In this document: piece by piece, positions 19,458 through 28,600 of the stretch
Numbering within the stretch: the stretch's first letter is position 1
How the letters are laid out: every line of letters starts with the position of its first letter
Assembly: GCA_905221215.1 (NCBI GenBank)
Contig: CAJNCI010000011.1
Coordinates: forward strand, 1-46,691
Length of the DNA: 46,691 bases
Direction of reading: 5' to 3'
DNA from: a bacterium
Lineage (GTDB): Bacteria > Bacillota > Bacilli > Lactobacillales > Streptococcaceae
Made by a program: the position numbers and the translations under genes
Notes under the pieces: model-generated
What the model was told of the DNA's origin: nothing
Databases searched by the model: none
Seen by the model: the letters and a program-made list of their open reading frames with translations, nothing else

Positions 19458-20189
19458 CTACATACTGAGGCCACCATCAATGGCAACCACTTGACCAGTT
19501 AGATAATCTTGGCCTGCTAAAAATACTGTCAAATCTGCAACCTGTTCTGCCTGTCCAAATTCTTTCATAGGAATTTGCGCCAGCATGGCATCTTTTACCT
19601 TGTCCGATAGGACAGCTGTCATATCAGACTCAATCATTCCAGGTGCAATGGCATTAACCCTGATATTGCGATTGGCCACTTCACGCGCCACAGACTTGGT
19701 AAAACCAATCAAACCAGCCTTAGAAGCAGCATAGTTAGCTTGACCGATATTTCCCATCAAACCAACAACACTAGACATATTAATGATAGCACCTTTTCTG
19801 GCTTTCATCATCGGTTTCAAGACTGATTGTGTCATATTAAAGGCGCCAGTCAGGTTAACCTTGAGAACTTTTTCAAAATCTGCTTCTGTCATCTTGAGCA
19901 TGAGGCTGTCTTGAGTAATCCCTGCATTGTTGACCAAAACATCTACTGAACCAAGCTCTGCAATAGCTTGCTCAATCATACGCTTAGCGTCTGCAAAATC
20001 GGATACATCTCCTGAAATGGGAACTACCTTGACACCATAGTTTGAAAACTCGGCAAGTAAGTCCTCAGATATGGCCCCACGACTGTTTAAAACAATATTG
20101 GCTCCTGCCTGAGCAAACTTGTGGGCAATGGCAAGACCAATTCCACGACTCGAACCTGTAATAAAGATATTTTTATTTTTTAGTTGCAT
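19458..20189 (-). CDS. fabG: 3-oxoacyl-ACP reductase
   Basis: A 243-residue short-chain dehydrogenase that reduces 3-oxoacyl-ACP with NADPH. The nucleotide loop is TGSSRGIG (residues 11-18), NNAG lies at about 87-90, and the catalytic set is Ser139/140, Tyr153 and Lys157 in NYAASKAG. The length is standard. It sits between fabD and fabF in the same operon. Confidence 0.98.
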   Translation of the reverse strand: MQLKNKNIFITGSSRGIGLAIAHKFAQAGANIVLNSRGAISEDLLAEFSNYGVKVVPISGDVSDFADAKRMIEQAIAELGSVDVLVNNAGITQDSLMLKMTEADFEKVLKVNLTGAFNMTQSVLKPMMKARKGAIINMSSVVGLMGNIGQANYAASKAGLIGFTKSVAREVANRNIRVNAIAPGMIESDMTAVLSDKVKDAMLAQIPMKEFGQAEQVADLTVFLAGQDYLTGQVVAIDGGLSM

Positions 20190-20214
20190 TCTTTTCTCCT
20201 GTGTCCTCTTGCAT

Positions 20215-21153
20215 TTATGGAAGAAGGGATTCCTCGTTTTCTAGCAAGGCTTCCAAACTAGCCTGATCTTCAACAGTGGCTAGTTTAGCTGTCTTATCAA
20301 TTTTTTTGACAAAACCTGACAAGACTTTCCCCGGTCCGATCTCGATAAAGTTGGTTACGCCTGCTTCTTGCATAACTGCAATACTCTCATAGAAACGAAC
20401 TGGTTCCTTGACCTGACGCGTCAAAAGTTGAGCAATGTCTTCTTTTTGCATCACAGTAGCTTCTGTATTACCGACTAGGGGACAAGTAAAATCTGAAAAG
20501 TTTACCTGAGCTAAAGTTTCAGCTAGTTTCTGGCTAGCAGGCTCAAGGAGAGCGGTATGAAAGGGCCCTGAAACCTTGAGAGGAATCAAGCGTTTAGCAC
20601 CTGCTTCCTGCAAGAGTTCTACAGCTCGGTCAACCGCAACCACTTCTCCACCAATCACGATTTGTGCAGGTGTGTTATAGTTAGCTGGGGTAACCACTCC
20701 AAGTTCAGAAGCTTCTTGACAGACTTCCTCAATGACCTCTACTGGTGTATTGAGAACTGCCACCATCTTGCCAGAGCCAGCAGGAGCTGTTTCTTCCATA
20801 TAGGCTCCACGCTTAGCGACCAAGGCTACCGCATCTTCAAAATCCAAGGCTCCGCTGGCCACCAAGGCAGAATATTCTCCAAGGGACAAACCAGCAACCA
20901 TATCAGGCTGATAGCCCTTTTCTTGCAATAAACGGTAGATAGCAACTGAAGTCGCTAAAATGGCTGGTTGCGTATAGCGGGTCTGATTAAGTTTTTCTTC
21001 TTCTGTATCGATGAGATGACGCAAATCATAACCGAGTACCTGACTGGCTTGATCAATCGTTTCTTTGACAATCGGATACTGATCATAAAGATCCCGTCCC
21101 ATCCCTAGATACTGGGCACCTTGGCCAGCAAATAAAAAGGCTGTTTTAGTCAT
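20215..21153 (-). CDS. fabD: Malonyl-CoA:ACP transacylase
   Basis: A 312-residue transacylase that loads malonyl groups onto ACP. The acyl-enzyme serine is Ser90 in GLSLGEYSAL, with FLFAGQGAQYLGMG at the N-terminus and SGPFHTALL containing the catalytic His. Its ATG lies within the last codons of fabK (8-bp overlap, ATGACTAA), so the two genes are coupled. Confidence 0.97.
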   Translation of the reverse strand: MTKTAFLFAGQGAQYLGMGRDLYDQYPIVKETIDQASQVLGYDLRHLIDTEEEKLNQTRYTQPAILATSVAIYRLLQEKGYQPDMVAGLSLGEYSALVASGALDFEDAVALVAKRGAYMEETAPAGSGKMVAVLNTPVEVIEEVCQEASELGVVTPANYNTPAQIVIGGEVVAVDRAVELLQEAGAKRLIPLKVSGPFHTALLEPASQKLAETLAQVNFSDFTCPLVGNTEATVMQKEDIAQLLTRQVKEPVRFYESIAVMQEAGVTNFIEIGPGKVLSGFVKKIDKTAKLATVEDQASLEALLENEESLLP

Positions 21154-22120
21154 TTCTTACAACTCCTGCCCAACGAGAGGCTTCTTCTTGAATTTTCTTA
21201 GCTGCTCCATAGTACAAATCTTTTAGGATTTCTTCAGCTGTTTCTTCTTTGGAAACAAGCCCCGCAATTTGACCAGCCATGACAGATCCGCCATCCACAT
21301 CTCCATAAACAACTGCTTTGGCTAGGGCACCTGCTCCCATTTGTTCAAAGATTTCCAAATCAGGATTTTCTTGTTTAAAGGCATCTTTCTCAGCTTTTTC
21401 AAAATCACGAGTCAATTGATTTTTAATAGCACGAACAGCATGGCCAAAGTGTTGGGCTGAAATCGTAGTATCAATATCTCTCGCTTTTAAAATCTTGGCC
21501 TTATAATTTGGATGGGCATTAGACTCTTTTGCAACGACAAAACGTGTTCCAACCTGAACAGCCTCTGCACCTAGCATAAAGCCAGCAGCAGCACCTTCAC
21601 CATCCGCAATCCCTCCTGCAGCAATAACAGGAATAGATACAGCTGCAACTACCTGACGCACCAAGGTCATGGTTGTTAATTTACCGATATGCCCCCCAGC
21701 TTCCATTCCTTCTGCAATGACAGCATCCGCACCGATTTTTTCCATGCGTTTAGCTAGGGCAACACTTGGTACAACAGGAATAACTGTAATACCAGCTTCA
21801 TGGAAGCGTTCCATGTATTTACCAGGATTTCCTGCTCCTGTTGTAACCACCTTAACACCTTCCTCGATAACGAGATCCACAATATCTTCCACAAAGGGTG
21901 ACAAGAGCATGATGTTAACACCAAAGGGTTTATCCGTCAATGATTTGATCTTATCAATATTTGCCTTGACAACTTCTTTCGGGGCATTTCCCCCACCGAT
22001 AATCCCTAGCCCTCCAGCCTTGGAAACAGCCCCTGCCAAATCACCATCAGCAACCCAGGCCATTCCTCCTTGGAAGATAGGATAATCAATGTTCAATAAT
22101 TCTGTAATACGCGTTTTCAT
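21146..22120 (-). CDS. fabK: Enoyl-ACP reductase II (FMN-dependent)
   Basis: A 324-residue FabK, the flavin-containing enoyl-ACP reductase that replaces FabI in streptococci and makes them insensitive to triclosan-type FabI inhibitors. It belongs to the nitronate-monooxygenase-like TIM barrels: PIFQGGMAWVAD at the N-terminus, VVTTGAGNP, the EAGGHIG segment and PVIAAGGIADG for FMN phosphate binding. A FabT operator and a stem-loop stand in the 116-bp gap between acpP and fabK, so the part of the operon from fabK onward can be controlled separately. Confidence 0.97.
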   Translation of the reverse strand: MKTRITELLNIDYPIFQGGMAWVADGDLAGAVSKAGGLGIIGGGNAPKEVVKANIDKIKSLTDKPFGVNIMLLSPFVEDIVDLVIEEGVKVVTTGAGNPGKYMERFHEAGITVIPVVPSVALAKRMEKIGADAVIAEGMEAGGHIGKLTTMTLVRQVVAAVSIPVIAAGGIADGEGAAAGFMLGAEAVQVGTRFVVAKESNAHPNYKAKILKARDIDTTISAQHFGHAVRAIKNQLTRDFEKAEKDAFKQENPDLEIFEQMGAGALAKAVVYGDVDGGSVMAGQIAGLVSKEETAEEILKDLYYGAAKKIQEEASRWAGVVRND

Positions 22121-22164
22121 AGTGCCTCCATCAGTTCTTGCTTACGTAATAGTTCGATACTGTC

Positions 22165-22185
22165 ATAATTTGAAAATCAAACTAT
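22165..22185. promoter_or_regulatory. FabT operator upstream of fabK
   Basis: A near-perfect palindrome: on the minus strand ATAGTTTGAT, a central T, then TTCAAATTAT, with arms differing at one pair. It fits the AGTTTGA-N-TCAAA type site bound by the MarR-family repressor FabT (encoded at 23494-23928) with long-chain acyl-ACP as corepressor. It lies 45 bp before the fabK ATG. Confidence 0.8.
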
Positions 22186-22198
22186 TGCCTAAACAAGA

Positions 22199-22219
22199 GG
22201 GAGCGGGTTTCCCTACTCC
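22199..22219 (-). terminator. Stem-loop terminator after acpP
   Basis: On the minus strand GGAGTAGGG pairs with CCCGCTCC around AAA, followed by CTCTTGTTT. It would partly end transcripts coming from acpP before the FabT box and fabK. Confidence 0.6.
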
Positions 22220-22236
22220 TTCTATTTGTATTCTGC

Positions 22237-22461
22237 TTATTTTGTTTGCTCTTCAACGTAGGCAACCAAGTCACCAACTGTTTTCAAGTCATCTTCTGCT
22301 TCGATTTGGATATCAAAAGCATCTTCGATTTCTGAGATTACTTGGAACAAGTCCAATGAATCTGCGTCTAAATCATCAAAAGTTGATTCAAGTGTTACTT
22401 CTGATGCGTCTTTTCCAAGTTCTTCAACGATAATTTCTTGTACTTTTTCAAATACTGCCAT
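22237..22461 (-). CDS. acpP: Acyl carrier protein
   Basis: A 74-residue acidic ACP that carries fatty-acyl intermediates on a phosphopantetheine arm. The acceptor is Ser35 in DADSLDL. The four-helix pattern is complete. AAAGGAG stands correctly before the ATG. Its position between fabH and fabK is the one known from pneumococci. Acyl-AcpP is also the corepressor species that FabT senses. Confidence 0.98.
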   Translation of the reverse strand: MAVFEKVQEIIVEELGKDASEVTLESTFDDLDADSLDLFQVISEIEDAFDIQIEAEDDLKTVGDLVAYVEEQTK

Positions 22462-22519
22462 GATAGGACTCCTTTAAAATAAATAATTTTTTATAACAAT
22501 GTGTTCACCACATGATTAC

Positions 22520-23494
22520 CTAAATTGTAAGAATGAGCGTGCCCCAGGTCAAGCCTCCACCGAAGCCTGATAGAAGAACAGTCTGGCTACCATCTAAAGG
22601 GATGAGACCTTGTTCTACACACTCTGAAAGTAAAATCGGGATACTGGCTGCACTAGTATTGCCATATTCCATCATATTGGCTGGAAGTTTATCTCGGTCG
22701 ACACCGATTTTTCTAGCCATCTTATCCAAGATACGGTCATTAGCCTGATGCAGTAGCAGATAATCTAAGTCTGTCGCCTCTACAGGAGATTCATCAATAG
22801 TCTGTTTGATAGACTTGGCTACATCCCGAATGGCAAAATCAAAGACCGCGCGCCCATCCATCTTCAAAAATGAATCTGCATTTTCTTGATCTGAAAATGG
22901 AGAATGCAAGCCTGAATGTCCATAGGTCAGACACTCACTACGTCTCCCATCGCTATTGAGACTCTCAGCTAAGAAATGCTCTTGCTCGCTAGCTTCTAGC
23001 AAGACTCCGCCAGCACCATCTCCAAATAAAACAGCTGTTGATCGATCTGACCAATCGACTGCCTTAGAGAGGGTTTCACTACCAAGCACCAAGCCTTTTT
23101 GAAAGCGACCAGAAGCGATAAACTTTTCAGCAGTTGACAAGGCAAATACAAATCCACTACAAGCAGCTGTTAGGTCAAAAGCAAAAGCTTTTTTTGCACC
23201 AATATTGGCTTGAATTCGAGCAGCTGTAGAGGGCATCATCGAATCTGGAGTAATGGTAGCTAGGATGATAAAATCCAGCTCTTCCCCTGTGATTCCAGCT
23301 TTTGTCATCAGTTTCTTAGCAACTTCCGTAGCCAAATCACTAGTAGATTCTGTTCTTGAAATATGCCTTTGGCGTATTCCCGTCCGACTTGAAATCCACT
23401 CATCATTGGTATCCATAATCTGAGCCAAATCATGATTTGTAACCACTTGCTCTGGCACATAATGAGCAACCTGGCTTATTTTTGCAAAAGCCAT
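22520..23494 (-). CDS. fabH: 3-oxoacyl-ACP synthase III
   Basis: A 324-residue KAS III that starts fatty-acid synthesis by condensing acetyl-CoA with malonyl-ACP. The nucleophile is Cys112 in TAACSGF. The His lies in [10 protein letters not shown] and the Asn in EYGNTSAAS, completing the Cys-His-Asn triad. The ATG overlaps the fabT stop by one base (TAATG). Confidence 0.98.
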   Translation of the reverse strand: MAFAKISQVAHYVPEQVVTNHDLAQIMDTNDEWISSRTGIRQRHISRTESTSDLATEVAKKLMTKAGITGEELDFIILATITPDSMMPSTAARIQANIGAKKAFAFDLTAACSGFVFALSTAEKFIASGRFQKGLVLGSETLSKAVDWSDRSTAVLFGDGAGGVLLEASEQEHFLAESLNSDGRRSECLTYGHSGLHSPFSDQENADSFLKMDGRAVFDFAIRDVAKSIKQTIDESPVEATDLDYLLLHQANDRILDKMARKIGVDRDKLPANMMEYGNTSAASIPILLSECVEQGLIPLDGSQTVLLSGFGGGLTWGTLILTI

Positions 23495-23928
23495 TATTTC
23501 AAATCCTCCAAAAATTGATAAAGTTTAGTCAAACCTTTGCTCATAACTTCAGTTTCTTCCTTGCTCATACCTTCGATAATATTTTCGACCATGGCCTTGT
23601 GGAAACGTTTATGTAGTCTATGAACCAAGCGACCCTTCTTTGTCAAATGCAGATGCACCACACGACGATCCTGCTCTGAGCGAATGCGTTCAATGTAACC
23701 CTTGCGTTCAAGATTATTCAAACTCGTCGTAACCGTCCCAAGAGTCACCATCAACTCTTTCGACACTTGACTTGGCGTCACGTCTGGGAATTTTCCAATT
23801 ACATCGATTGTATGGACTTCTTTGATGGAGATATCTTTGAAACGACTACCCCTCAAGCTAACTTCCTCGATAACGAGGACATTGTTAAATATAGATGTTA
23901 AATATTCATTAATTCGTTGGTAGTCCAA
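23494..23928 (-). CDS. fabT: MarR-family fatty-acid biosynthesis repressor FabT (TTG start)
   Basis: A 144-residue MarR-type regulator. The winged helix shows [28 protein letters not shown] and the [13 protein letters not shown] wing. FabT represses the fab genes when bound to acyl-ACP. The chosen start is the TTG at 23926-23928 (first residues [10 protein letters not shown]), because AAGGAGGG stands 8 bases before it. A longer frame beginning at 23949 would translate through that Shine-Dalgarno. The gene has its own strong promoter, overlaps fabH by one base and lies 91 bp after fabM. Confidence 0.95.
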   Translation of the reverse strand: MDYQRINEYLTSIFNNVLVIEEVSLRGSRFKDISIKEVHTIDVIGKFPDVTPSQVSKELMVTLGTVTTSLNNLERKGYIERIRSEQDRRVVHLHLTKKGRLVHRLHKRFHKAMVENIIEGMSKEETEVMSKGLTKLYQFLEDLK

Positions 23929-23982
23929 TCTCTTTTCCCTCCTTTTCAAAAAACTTTCACAATCAAAACATTTGACAAAAGA

Positions 23983-24011
23983 ATTATATCAAACTTCAAA
24001 GAATGGTGCAA
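23983..24011 (-). promoter_or_regulatory. Promoter of fabT-fabH-acpP
   Basis: On the minus strand TTGCAC (24006-24011), a 17-base spacer and a perfect TATAAT (23983-23988). The spacer contains TTTGAAGTTTGA and the start region contains GTCAAATG, which resemble FabT half-sites, so autoregulation is plausible. No full palindrome as clear as the one at 22165 is seen. Confidence 0.75.
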
Positions 24012-24019
24012 GTATTTTT

Positions 24020-24805
24020 TTATTTTCCTGTAAATTTAGGTCTTCTTCTTTCCGAATGAGCCCGAACTCCCTCTTTGAAATCCTCTGTCTGGGCCAAGGA
24101 TCTCTGTAGGTTCAATTCTAAAGCAGCATAATCTTGCCAATCTTTGAATTGGCTCTCCCAAACCAACTTCTTGATGGCTGCATAAGAATTAACCGACCCG
24201 CGTCTCAATTTTTTAAGAAGCTGTTCTCTCGTCTTTTCAAGTTTATCAGCTTCACAGACGCGGTAAACCAGCCCCCACTCTAAAGCTTTGTCTGCTGTTA
24301 AAGCTTCTCCTGTCATGGCTAATTGAGCAGCACGCGTCACCCCAATACTACGGCTCAAGAGATGAATCCCTCCTGCATCTGGAGCCAAACCAACGCCTAC
24401 AAAAGCTTGGATAAATTTAACCTTATCCGTTGCAAGACAGAAATCTGCAGCAACAGCCATATTGGCTGCGGCACCTGCAACAGCCCCATCAACCTCCATC
24501 AAGACAGGTTTAGTAATTTGCTTGATTTTATAAGAAATAGTATTGACCAATTCTGCGATTTTCGTCAATGATGGAATATCATCCTCATCCACCGCCCGCT
24601 TCATCTCTACTAAATCTCCCCCAACCGAGAAGACCTTTCCATTGGCATTAATTAAGATAAAATGCACAGCTGGATCCTCTTCTGCCAGAGTCAGAGCTTC
24701 TAAAATCTCCTCACACATAGGAATATGAAAGCCATTCGCAACCTCAGGACGGTTTAAGGTAAGGATTGCCAAATCTTCTTCAAGCTGATAAATAATGTGT
24801 TCCAT
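24020..24805 (-). CDS. fabM: Trans-2-decenoyl-ACP isomerase FabM (crotonase family)
   Basis: A 261-residue enoyl-CoA hydratase/isomerase-fold protein. In streptococci FabM isomerises trans-2- to cis-3-decenoyl-ACP and is the entry point for unsaturated fatty acids, needed for membrane fluidity and acid tolerance. The crotonase signature is seen in [15 protein letters not shown] and in [19 protein letters not shown] for the oxyanion hole. Assignment to FabM rather than a catabolic hydratase rests mainly on its position directly upstream of fabT. AAAAGGAGTCCTG precedes the ATG. Confidence 0.93.
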   Translation of the reverse strand: MEHIIYQLEEDLAILTLNRPEVANGFHIPMCEEILEALTLAEEDPAVHFILINANGKVFSVGGDLVEMKRAVDEDDIPSLTKIAELVNTISYKIKQITKPVLMEVDGAVAGAAANMAVAADFCLATDKVKFIQAFVGVGLAPDAGGIHLLSRSIGVTRAAQLAMTGEALTADKALEWGLVYRVCEADKLEKTREQLLKKLRRGSVNSYAAIKKLVWESQFKDWQDYAALELNLQRSLAQTEDFKEGVRAHSERRRPKFTGK

Positions 24806-24956
24806 CAGGACTCCTTTTTATTTTATAAGCGGTTTAAATTATTTTATTTTCAAAGTATATCTTTTTTAAAACTCGAAAGCAAGAAAAAATCGGTTGAAAG
24901 TGTCTCAGCCGATAAGAAAGACTCGCTTTATCCTAGAAAGCATCTCATTTTCTTCA

Positions 24957-24985
24957 TTGAAAAAAGGCTTTCTTTCTGCTATAAT
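24957..24985 (+). promoter_or_regulatory. Promoter of the aspartokinase gene
   Basis: TTGAAA (24957-24962), a 17-base spacer and a perfect TATAAT (24980-24985), about 30 bp before the ATG. TTAGGAG supplies the ribosome site. I saw no lysine riboswitch in the short leader. Confidence 0.8.
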
Positions 24986-25014
24986 CGTATAAAATACTTA
25001 CTTTAGGAGTTCTT

Positions 25015-26379
25015 ATGAAAGTTGTTAAATTTGGAGGTAGCTCACTTGCCTCTGCTGGTCAATTAGAAAAAGTTTTAAACATCGTTAAAAGCGATTCTGA
25101 GCGTCGTTTTGTAGTTGTTTCTGCGCCTGGTAAACGCAATGCCGAAGATACTAAGGTGACGGATGCCTTGATTAAATACTACCGCGACTATGTTGCTGGT
25201 AACGATATTAGCAAGAGCCAAAACTGGATTATCGACCGCTATGCTGCTATGGTTAGTGAACTAGGACTAAAACCAGCTGTTTTAGAAAAAATCTCTAAAA
25301 GCATTCGTGCCTTGGCCACTCTTCCTATCGAAGAAAATGAATTTCTCTATGATACCTTCCTAGCAGCCGGTGAAAATAACAATGCTAAATTGATTGCAGC
25401 CTACTTTAATCAAAATGGGATTGATGCACGCTATGTGCACCCTAGAGAAGCTGGGATTGTGGTCACAAGTGAACCTGGTCACGCTCGCATCATTCCATCA
25501 AGTTATGACAAGATTGAAGAATTGACAAACGCCAATGAAGTCCTTGTCATTCCTGGTTTCTTTGGTGTTACTAAGGAAAATCAAATCTGTACCTTCTCAC
25601 GTGGTGGCTCTGATATCACTGGTTCTATCATTGCTGCAGGTGTCAAAGCTGACCTTTATGAAAACTTTACGGATGTTGATGGCATCTTTGCAGCCCACCC
25701 AGGAATCATTCACCAACCACACTCAATCCCTGAGTTGACCTACCGTGAAATGCGTGAATTGGCCTATGCAGGCTTCTCAGTCCTTCATGACGAGGCTCTT
25801 CTTCCTGCCTACCGTGGAAAAATCCCTCTTGTTATCAAGAATACCAACAACCCTGACCATCCAGGTACTCGTATCGTTCTAAAACATAGTAGTGACAAGT
25901 TCCCAGTTGTGGGAATTGCCGGTGACTCTGGTTTTGTCAGCATCAACATGTCGAAATACCTCATGAACCGTGAGGTTGGATTTGGACGCAAGGTTCTTCA
26001 AATCCTTGAAGATCTTAACATCGGTTGGGAACATATGCCAACAGGTATCGACGATCTTTCAATTATCCTCCGTTCTCGTGAACTAACTCCTATCAAGGAA
26101 GAAGAAATCCTTCGTCAGTTGGTTCAAAAGGCTGAAGTAGACCATGCAGAAATCGAACACGACCTTTCAATCATTATGATTGTTGGTGAAAAGATGAAGA
26201 GCCATATCGGAGTGACTGCTACTGCGACACGTGCTCTATCTGAAAACAAGATCAATATCCAGATGATGTCTCAAGGTTCTAGTGAGGTTTCTATCATGTT
26301 TGTTGTCCATAAAGACCAAGAAAAATCAGCTATCAAAGCCCTCTACAGTGCCTTTTTCGGTGAAAGCAAGGAAGACTAA
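25015..26379 (+). CDS. Aspartate kinase
   Basis: A 454-residue monofunctional aspartokinase, the first step to lysine/diaminopimelate, threonine and methionine. The kinase domain opens with VVKFGGSSLASAGQ and includes FSRGGSDITGSIIAAGVKADLYENFTDVDGI. Two ACT-type regulatory regions lie in the C-terminal third (about 310-450), so end-product feedback is likely. It is transcribed from its own promoter and followed 2 bp later by the DUF956 gene. The effector class cannot be decided by eye, so no gene symbol is given. Confidence 0.96.
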   Translation: MKVVKFGGSSLASAGQLEKVLNIVKSDSERRFVVVSAPGKRNAEDTKVTDALIKYYRDYVAGNDISKSQNWIIDRYAAMVSELGLKPAVLEKISKSIRALATLPIEENEFLYDTFLAAGENNNAKLIAAYFNQNGIDARYVHPREAGIVVTSEPGHARIIPSSYDKIEELTNANEVLVIPGFFGVTKENQICTFSRGGSDITGSIIAAGVKADLYENFTDVDGIFAAHPGIIHQPHSIPELTYREMRELAYAGFSVLHDEALLPAYRGKIPLVIKNTNNPDHPGTRIVLKHSSDKFPVVGIAGDSGFVSINMSKYLMNREVGFGRKVLQILEDLNIGWEHMPTGIDDLSIILRSRELTPIKEEEILRQLVQKAEVDHAEIEHDLSIIMIVGEKMKSHIGVTATATRALSENKINIQMMSQGSSEVSIMFVVHKDQEKSAIKALYSAFFGESKED

Positions 26380-26381
26380 GC

Positions 26382-26753
26382 ATGGCTCAATCTCTTAACA
26401 AAACTGTTCTTCTCAATACAACAGGCACCTCCTACCTCTCTATAGCTGGGAAAGTGGGAAAATTCCTTGTTGGGGATCAGGCTCTGGAATTTTACCCAGA
26501 TGTCAATGTTGAACAATTTATCCAGATTCCTTGGAGTCATATCAACCAAATTGGAGCCAATGTCTCTGGTCGCAAAATCAGTCGCCACTTCGAAGTCTTT
26601 ACTGATCAAGGAAAATTCCTCTTTGCTTCAAAAGACTCAGGTGCCATTCTCAAAATTGCACGAGAAAAACTGGGCAATGACAAGGTCGTCAAACTTCCTA
26701 CCCTGATTCAGACAATTAGTCAAAAATTTAAAAATCTATTTGCAAAAAAGTAG
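26382..26753 (+). CDS. DUF956 family protein
   Basis: A 123-residue protein of the DUF956 family, recognised from the start (AQSLNKTVLLNTTGTSYLSIAGKVGKFLVGDQALEFYPD) and the IPWSHINQIGANVSGRKISRHFEV core. Relatives often stand next to mannose-family PTS genes (ManO), but here it follows aspartokinase by 2 bp, as in pneumococci. No membrane segment or signal peptide. The function is unknown. The serS promoter begins inside its last codons. Confidence 0.85.
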   Translation: MAQSLNKTVLLNTTGTSYLSIAGKVGKFLVGDQALEFYPDVNVEQFIQIPWSHINQIGANVSGRKISRHFEVFTDQGKFLFASKDSGAILKIAREKLGNDKVVKLPTLIQTISQKFKNLFAKK

Positions 26754-26768
26754 AAACTTTAGTATAAT
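26740..26768 (+). promoter_or_regulatory. serS promoter
   Basis: TTGCAA (26740-26745), 17 bases, then TATAAT (26763-26768). The -35 lies within the end of the DUF956 gene. Transcription would start near 26775 and give a leader of about 190 nt. Confidence 0.8.
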
Positions 26769-26774
26769 CATAGC

Positions 26775-26955
26775 AACGGATAAGTAGGTTATCTTCTTCT
26801 TTCAGAAAGTCTGCGGATGCTGCGAGCAGATAGGAGGGATAGGTGAAATTCTACCGTTAGTAACAATTACATACACAATCAAGTGCACACCTGTGAAGTT
26901 GGATGGAACCGTGGCCCTGCCACTCCAACGCTTTGTCAGGTGTGCTTTTTTCATA
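26775..26955 (+). promoter_or_regulatory. T-box leader controlling serS
   Basis: The long leader holds a Stem I-like region with AAGTAG near its base, a candidate Ser specifier TCT at 26850-26852, and the T-box core TGGAACCGTGG at 26904-26914. GCACACCTG (26885-26893) pairs with CAGGTGTGC (26937-26945), which is followed by TTTTTT, forming the terminator. In this RNA class uncharged cognate tRNA pairs with the specifier and the T-box bulge, blocks the terminator and turns the synthetase gene on. Confidence 0.88.
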
Positions 26956-26966
26956 AAGGAGTTCTT

Positions 26967-28241
26967 ATGTTAGATATCAAACGTATTCGTACAGACTTTG
27001 ATGCTGTCGCAGAAAAATTGGCTACACGTGGTGTAGATGCTGCTGTCTTGAATGAGATGAAAGAAATCGATGCTAAACGTCGTGACATTTTGGTCAAGGT
27101 TGAAACTTTAAAAGCAGAACGTAACACAGTTTCAGCTGAGATTGCTCAAGCCAAACGCAACAAGGAAAATGCAGATGACAAGATTGCTGCCATGCAAACC
27201 CTATCTGCTGAAGTCAAATCCTTGGATGCCGAATTGACAGAAATCGATGCTAAATTGACAGAATTTACAACGACTCTTCCAAACATCCCAGCTGACAGTG
27301 TTCCTGTTGGGGCTGATGAAGATGACAATGTAGAAGTTCGCCGTTGGGGTACTCCACGCGAGTTTGACTTCGAACCTAAAGCTCACTGGGATCTCGGTGA
27401 AGACCTTGGTATCCTTGACTGGGAACGAGGTGGTAAGGTGACGGGTGCTCGCTTCCTCTTCTATAAAGGCCTCGGTGCTCGTTTGGAACGTGCTATCTAC
27501 AACTTTATGTTGGATGAGCATGGTAAAGAAGGCTATACTGAAGTCATCACACCTTACATGGTTAACCACGATTCTATGTTTGGTACGGGTCAATATCCAA
27601 AATTCAAGGAAGATACTTTTGAAATCAGCGACAGCAATTACGTCCTTATTCCTACAGCTGAAGTTCCTCTGACAAACTACTACCGTGATGAAATCCTTGA
27701 CGGTAAAGACCTGCCAATCTACTTCACTGCTATGAGCCCATCATTCCGTTCCGAGGCTGGTTCTGCTGGTCGAGATACTCGTGGCTTGATTCGTTTACAC
27801 CAATTCCACAAGGTTGAAATGGTCAAATTTGCCAAGCCAGAAGAATCTTACGAAGAATTGGAAAAAATGACAGCCAACGCTGAAAACATCCTTCAAAAAC
27901 TCAACCTTCCATACCGTGTCGTTGCTCTCTCTACAGGAGATATGGGCTTCTCAGCTGCGAAGACTTACGACTTGGAAGTTTGGATTCCAGCCCAAAATAC
28001 CTACCGTGAAATCTCAAGCTGTTCAAACACAGAAGATTTCCAAGCCCGTCGTGCTCAAATCCGTTACCGTGATGAAGCAGATGGCAAGGTGAAATTGCTC
28101 CATACCTTGAACGGTTCTGGACTTGCAGTTGGACGTACAGTGGCTGCTATTCTTGAAAACTACCAAAATGCAGATGGTTCTGTGACCATCCCAGAAGCAC
28201 TTCGTCCATACATGGGTGGAGCTGAAGTTATCAAACCATAA
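26967..28241 (+). CDS. serS: Seryl-tRNA synthetase
   Basis: A 424-residue class II synthetase that charges tRNA-Ser. The N-terminal antiparallel coiled coil (about 1-105) binds the long variable arm. The catalytic domain has the motif 2 region with [26 protein letters not shown] and motif 3 as [19 protein letters not shown]. The start at 26967 (MLDIKRIR) is preceded by AAAGGAG. An in-frame ATG at 26883 lies inside the T-box terminator and is rejected. Confidence 0.98.
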   Translation: MLDIKRIRTDFDAVAEKLATRGVDAAVLNEMKEIDAKRRDILVKVETLKAERNTVSAEIAQAKRNKENADDKIAAMQTLSAEVKSLDAELTEIDAKLTEFTTTLPNIPADSVPVGADEDDNVEVRRWGTPREFDFEPKAHWDLGEDLGILDWERGGKVTGARFLFYKGLGARLERAIYNFMLDEHGKEGYTEVITPYMVNHDSMFGTGQYPKFKEDTFEISDSNYVLIPTAEVPLTNYYRDEILDGKDLPIYFTAMSPSFRSEAGSAGRDTRGLIRLHQFHKVEMVKFAKPEESYEELEKMTANAENILQKLNLPYRVVALSTGDMGFSAAKTYDLEVWIPAQNTYREISSCSNTEDFQARRAQIRYRDEADGKVKLLHTLNGSGLAVGRTVAAILENYQNADGSVTIPEALRPYMGGAEVIKP

Positions 28242-28279
28242 AAAATGCTTCTTTGTCAACTATAGTGGGTTGAAGTCAG

Positions 28280-28582
28280 CTAAGCTCGAGAAAGGACAAA
28301 TTTCGTCCTTTCTTTTTTGATATTCAGAGCGATAAAAATCCGTTTTTTGAAGTTTTCAAAGTTCCGAAATCCAAAGGCATTGCGCTTGATAAGTTTGATA
28401 AGATTATTGGTGGCTTCCAGTTTGGCGTTGGAATAGGGTAGTTGAAGGGCGTTGGCAATTTTCTCTTTATCCTTGAGGAAGGTTTTAAAGACAGTCTGAA
28501 AAAGAGGATGAACCTGCTTTAGATTGTCCTCAATGAGCCCGATGAATTTGTCAGGTTCCTTATTCTGAAAGTGAAAAAGCAA
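28280..28582 (-). pseudogene. ISL3-family transposase, C-terminal fragment
   Basis: About 100 codons encode a recognisable ISL3 transposase tail: LPYSNAKLEATNNLIKLIKR with the last catalytic Glu region, then NAFGFRNFENFKKRIFIALN. Full-length relatives are roughly 420 residues. Upstream of the TTG at 28582 the frame meets a TAA, so there is no intact N-terminus. The 3' end overlaps a stem-loop that probably ends serS transcription. Confidence 0.88.
28290..28318 (+). terminator. Terminator serving serS, inside the IS remnant
   Basis: GAAAGGAC (28290-28297) pairs with GTCCTTTC (28305-28312), followed by TTTTTT. It is the first good terminator after serS and is supplied by the IS end. Confidence 0.75.
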
Positions 28583-28600
28583 GAGTTAATAGAGATTATA

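Noticed and set aside
23929..23949. Longer fabT with an upstream TTG start
   Set aside because: The extra codons contain the Shine-Dalgarno sequence for the internal TTG.
24806..24956. FabT site or riboswitch between fabM and aspartokinase
   Set aside because: AT-rich sequence with scattered TTTGAAAA but no palindrome comparable to 22165-22185 and no lysine aptamer features.
26883..26966. Upstream in-frame ATG giving serS 28 more residues
   Set aside because: It lies inside the T-box terminator stem, and the extension is unlike any SerRS; AAAGGAG marks the start at 26967.
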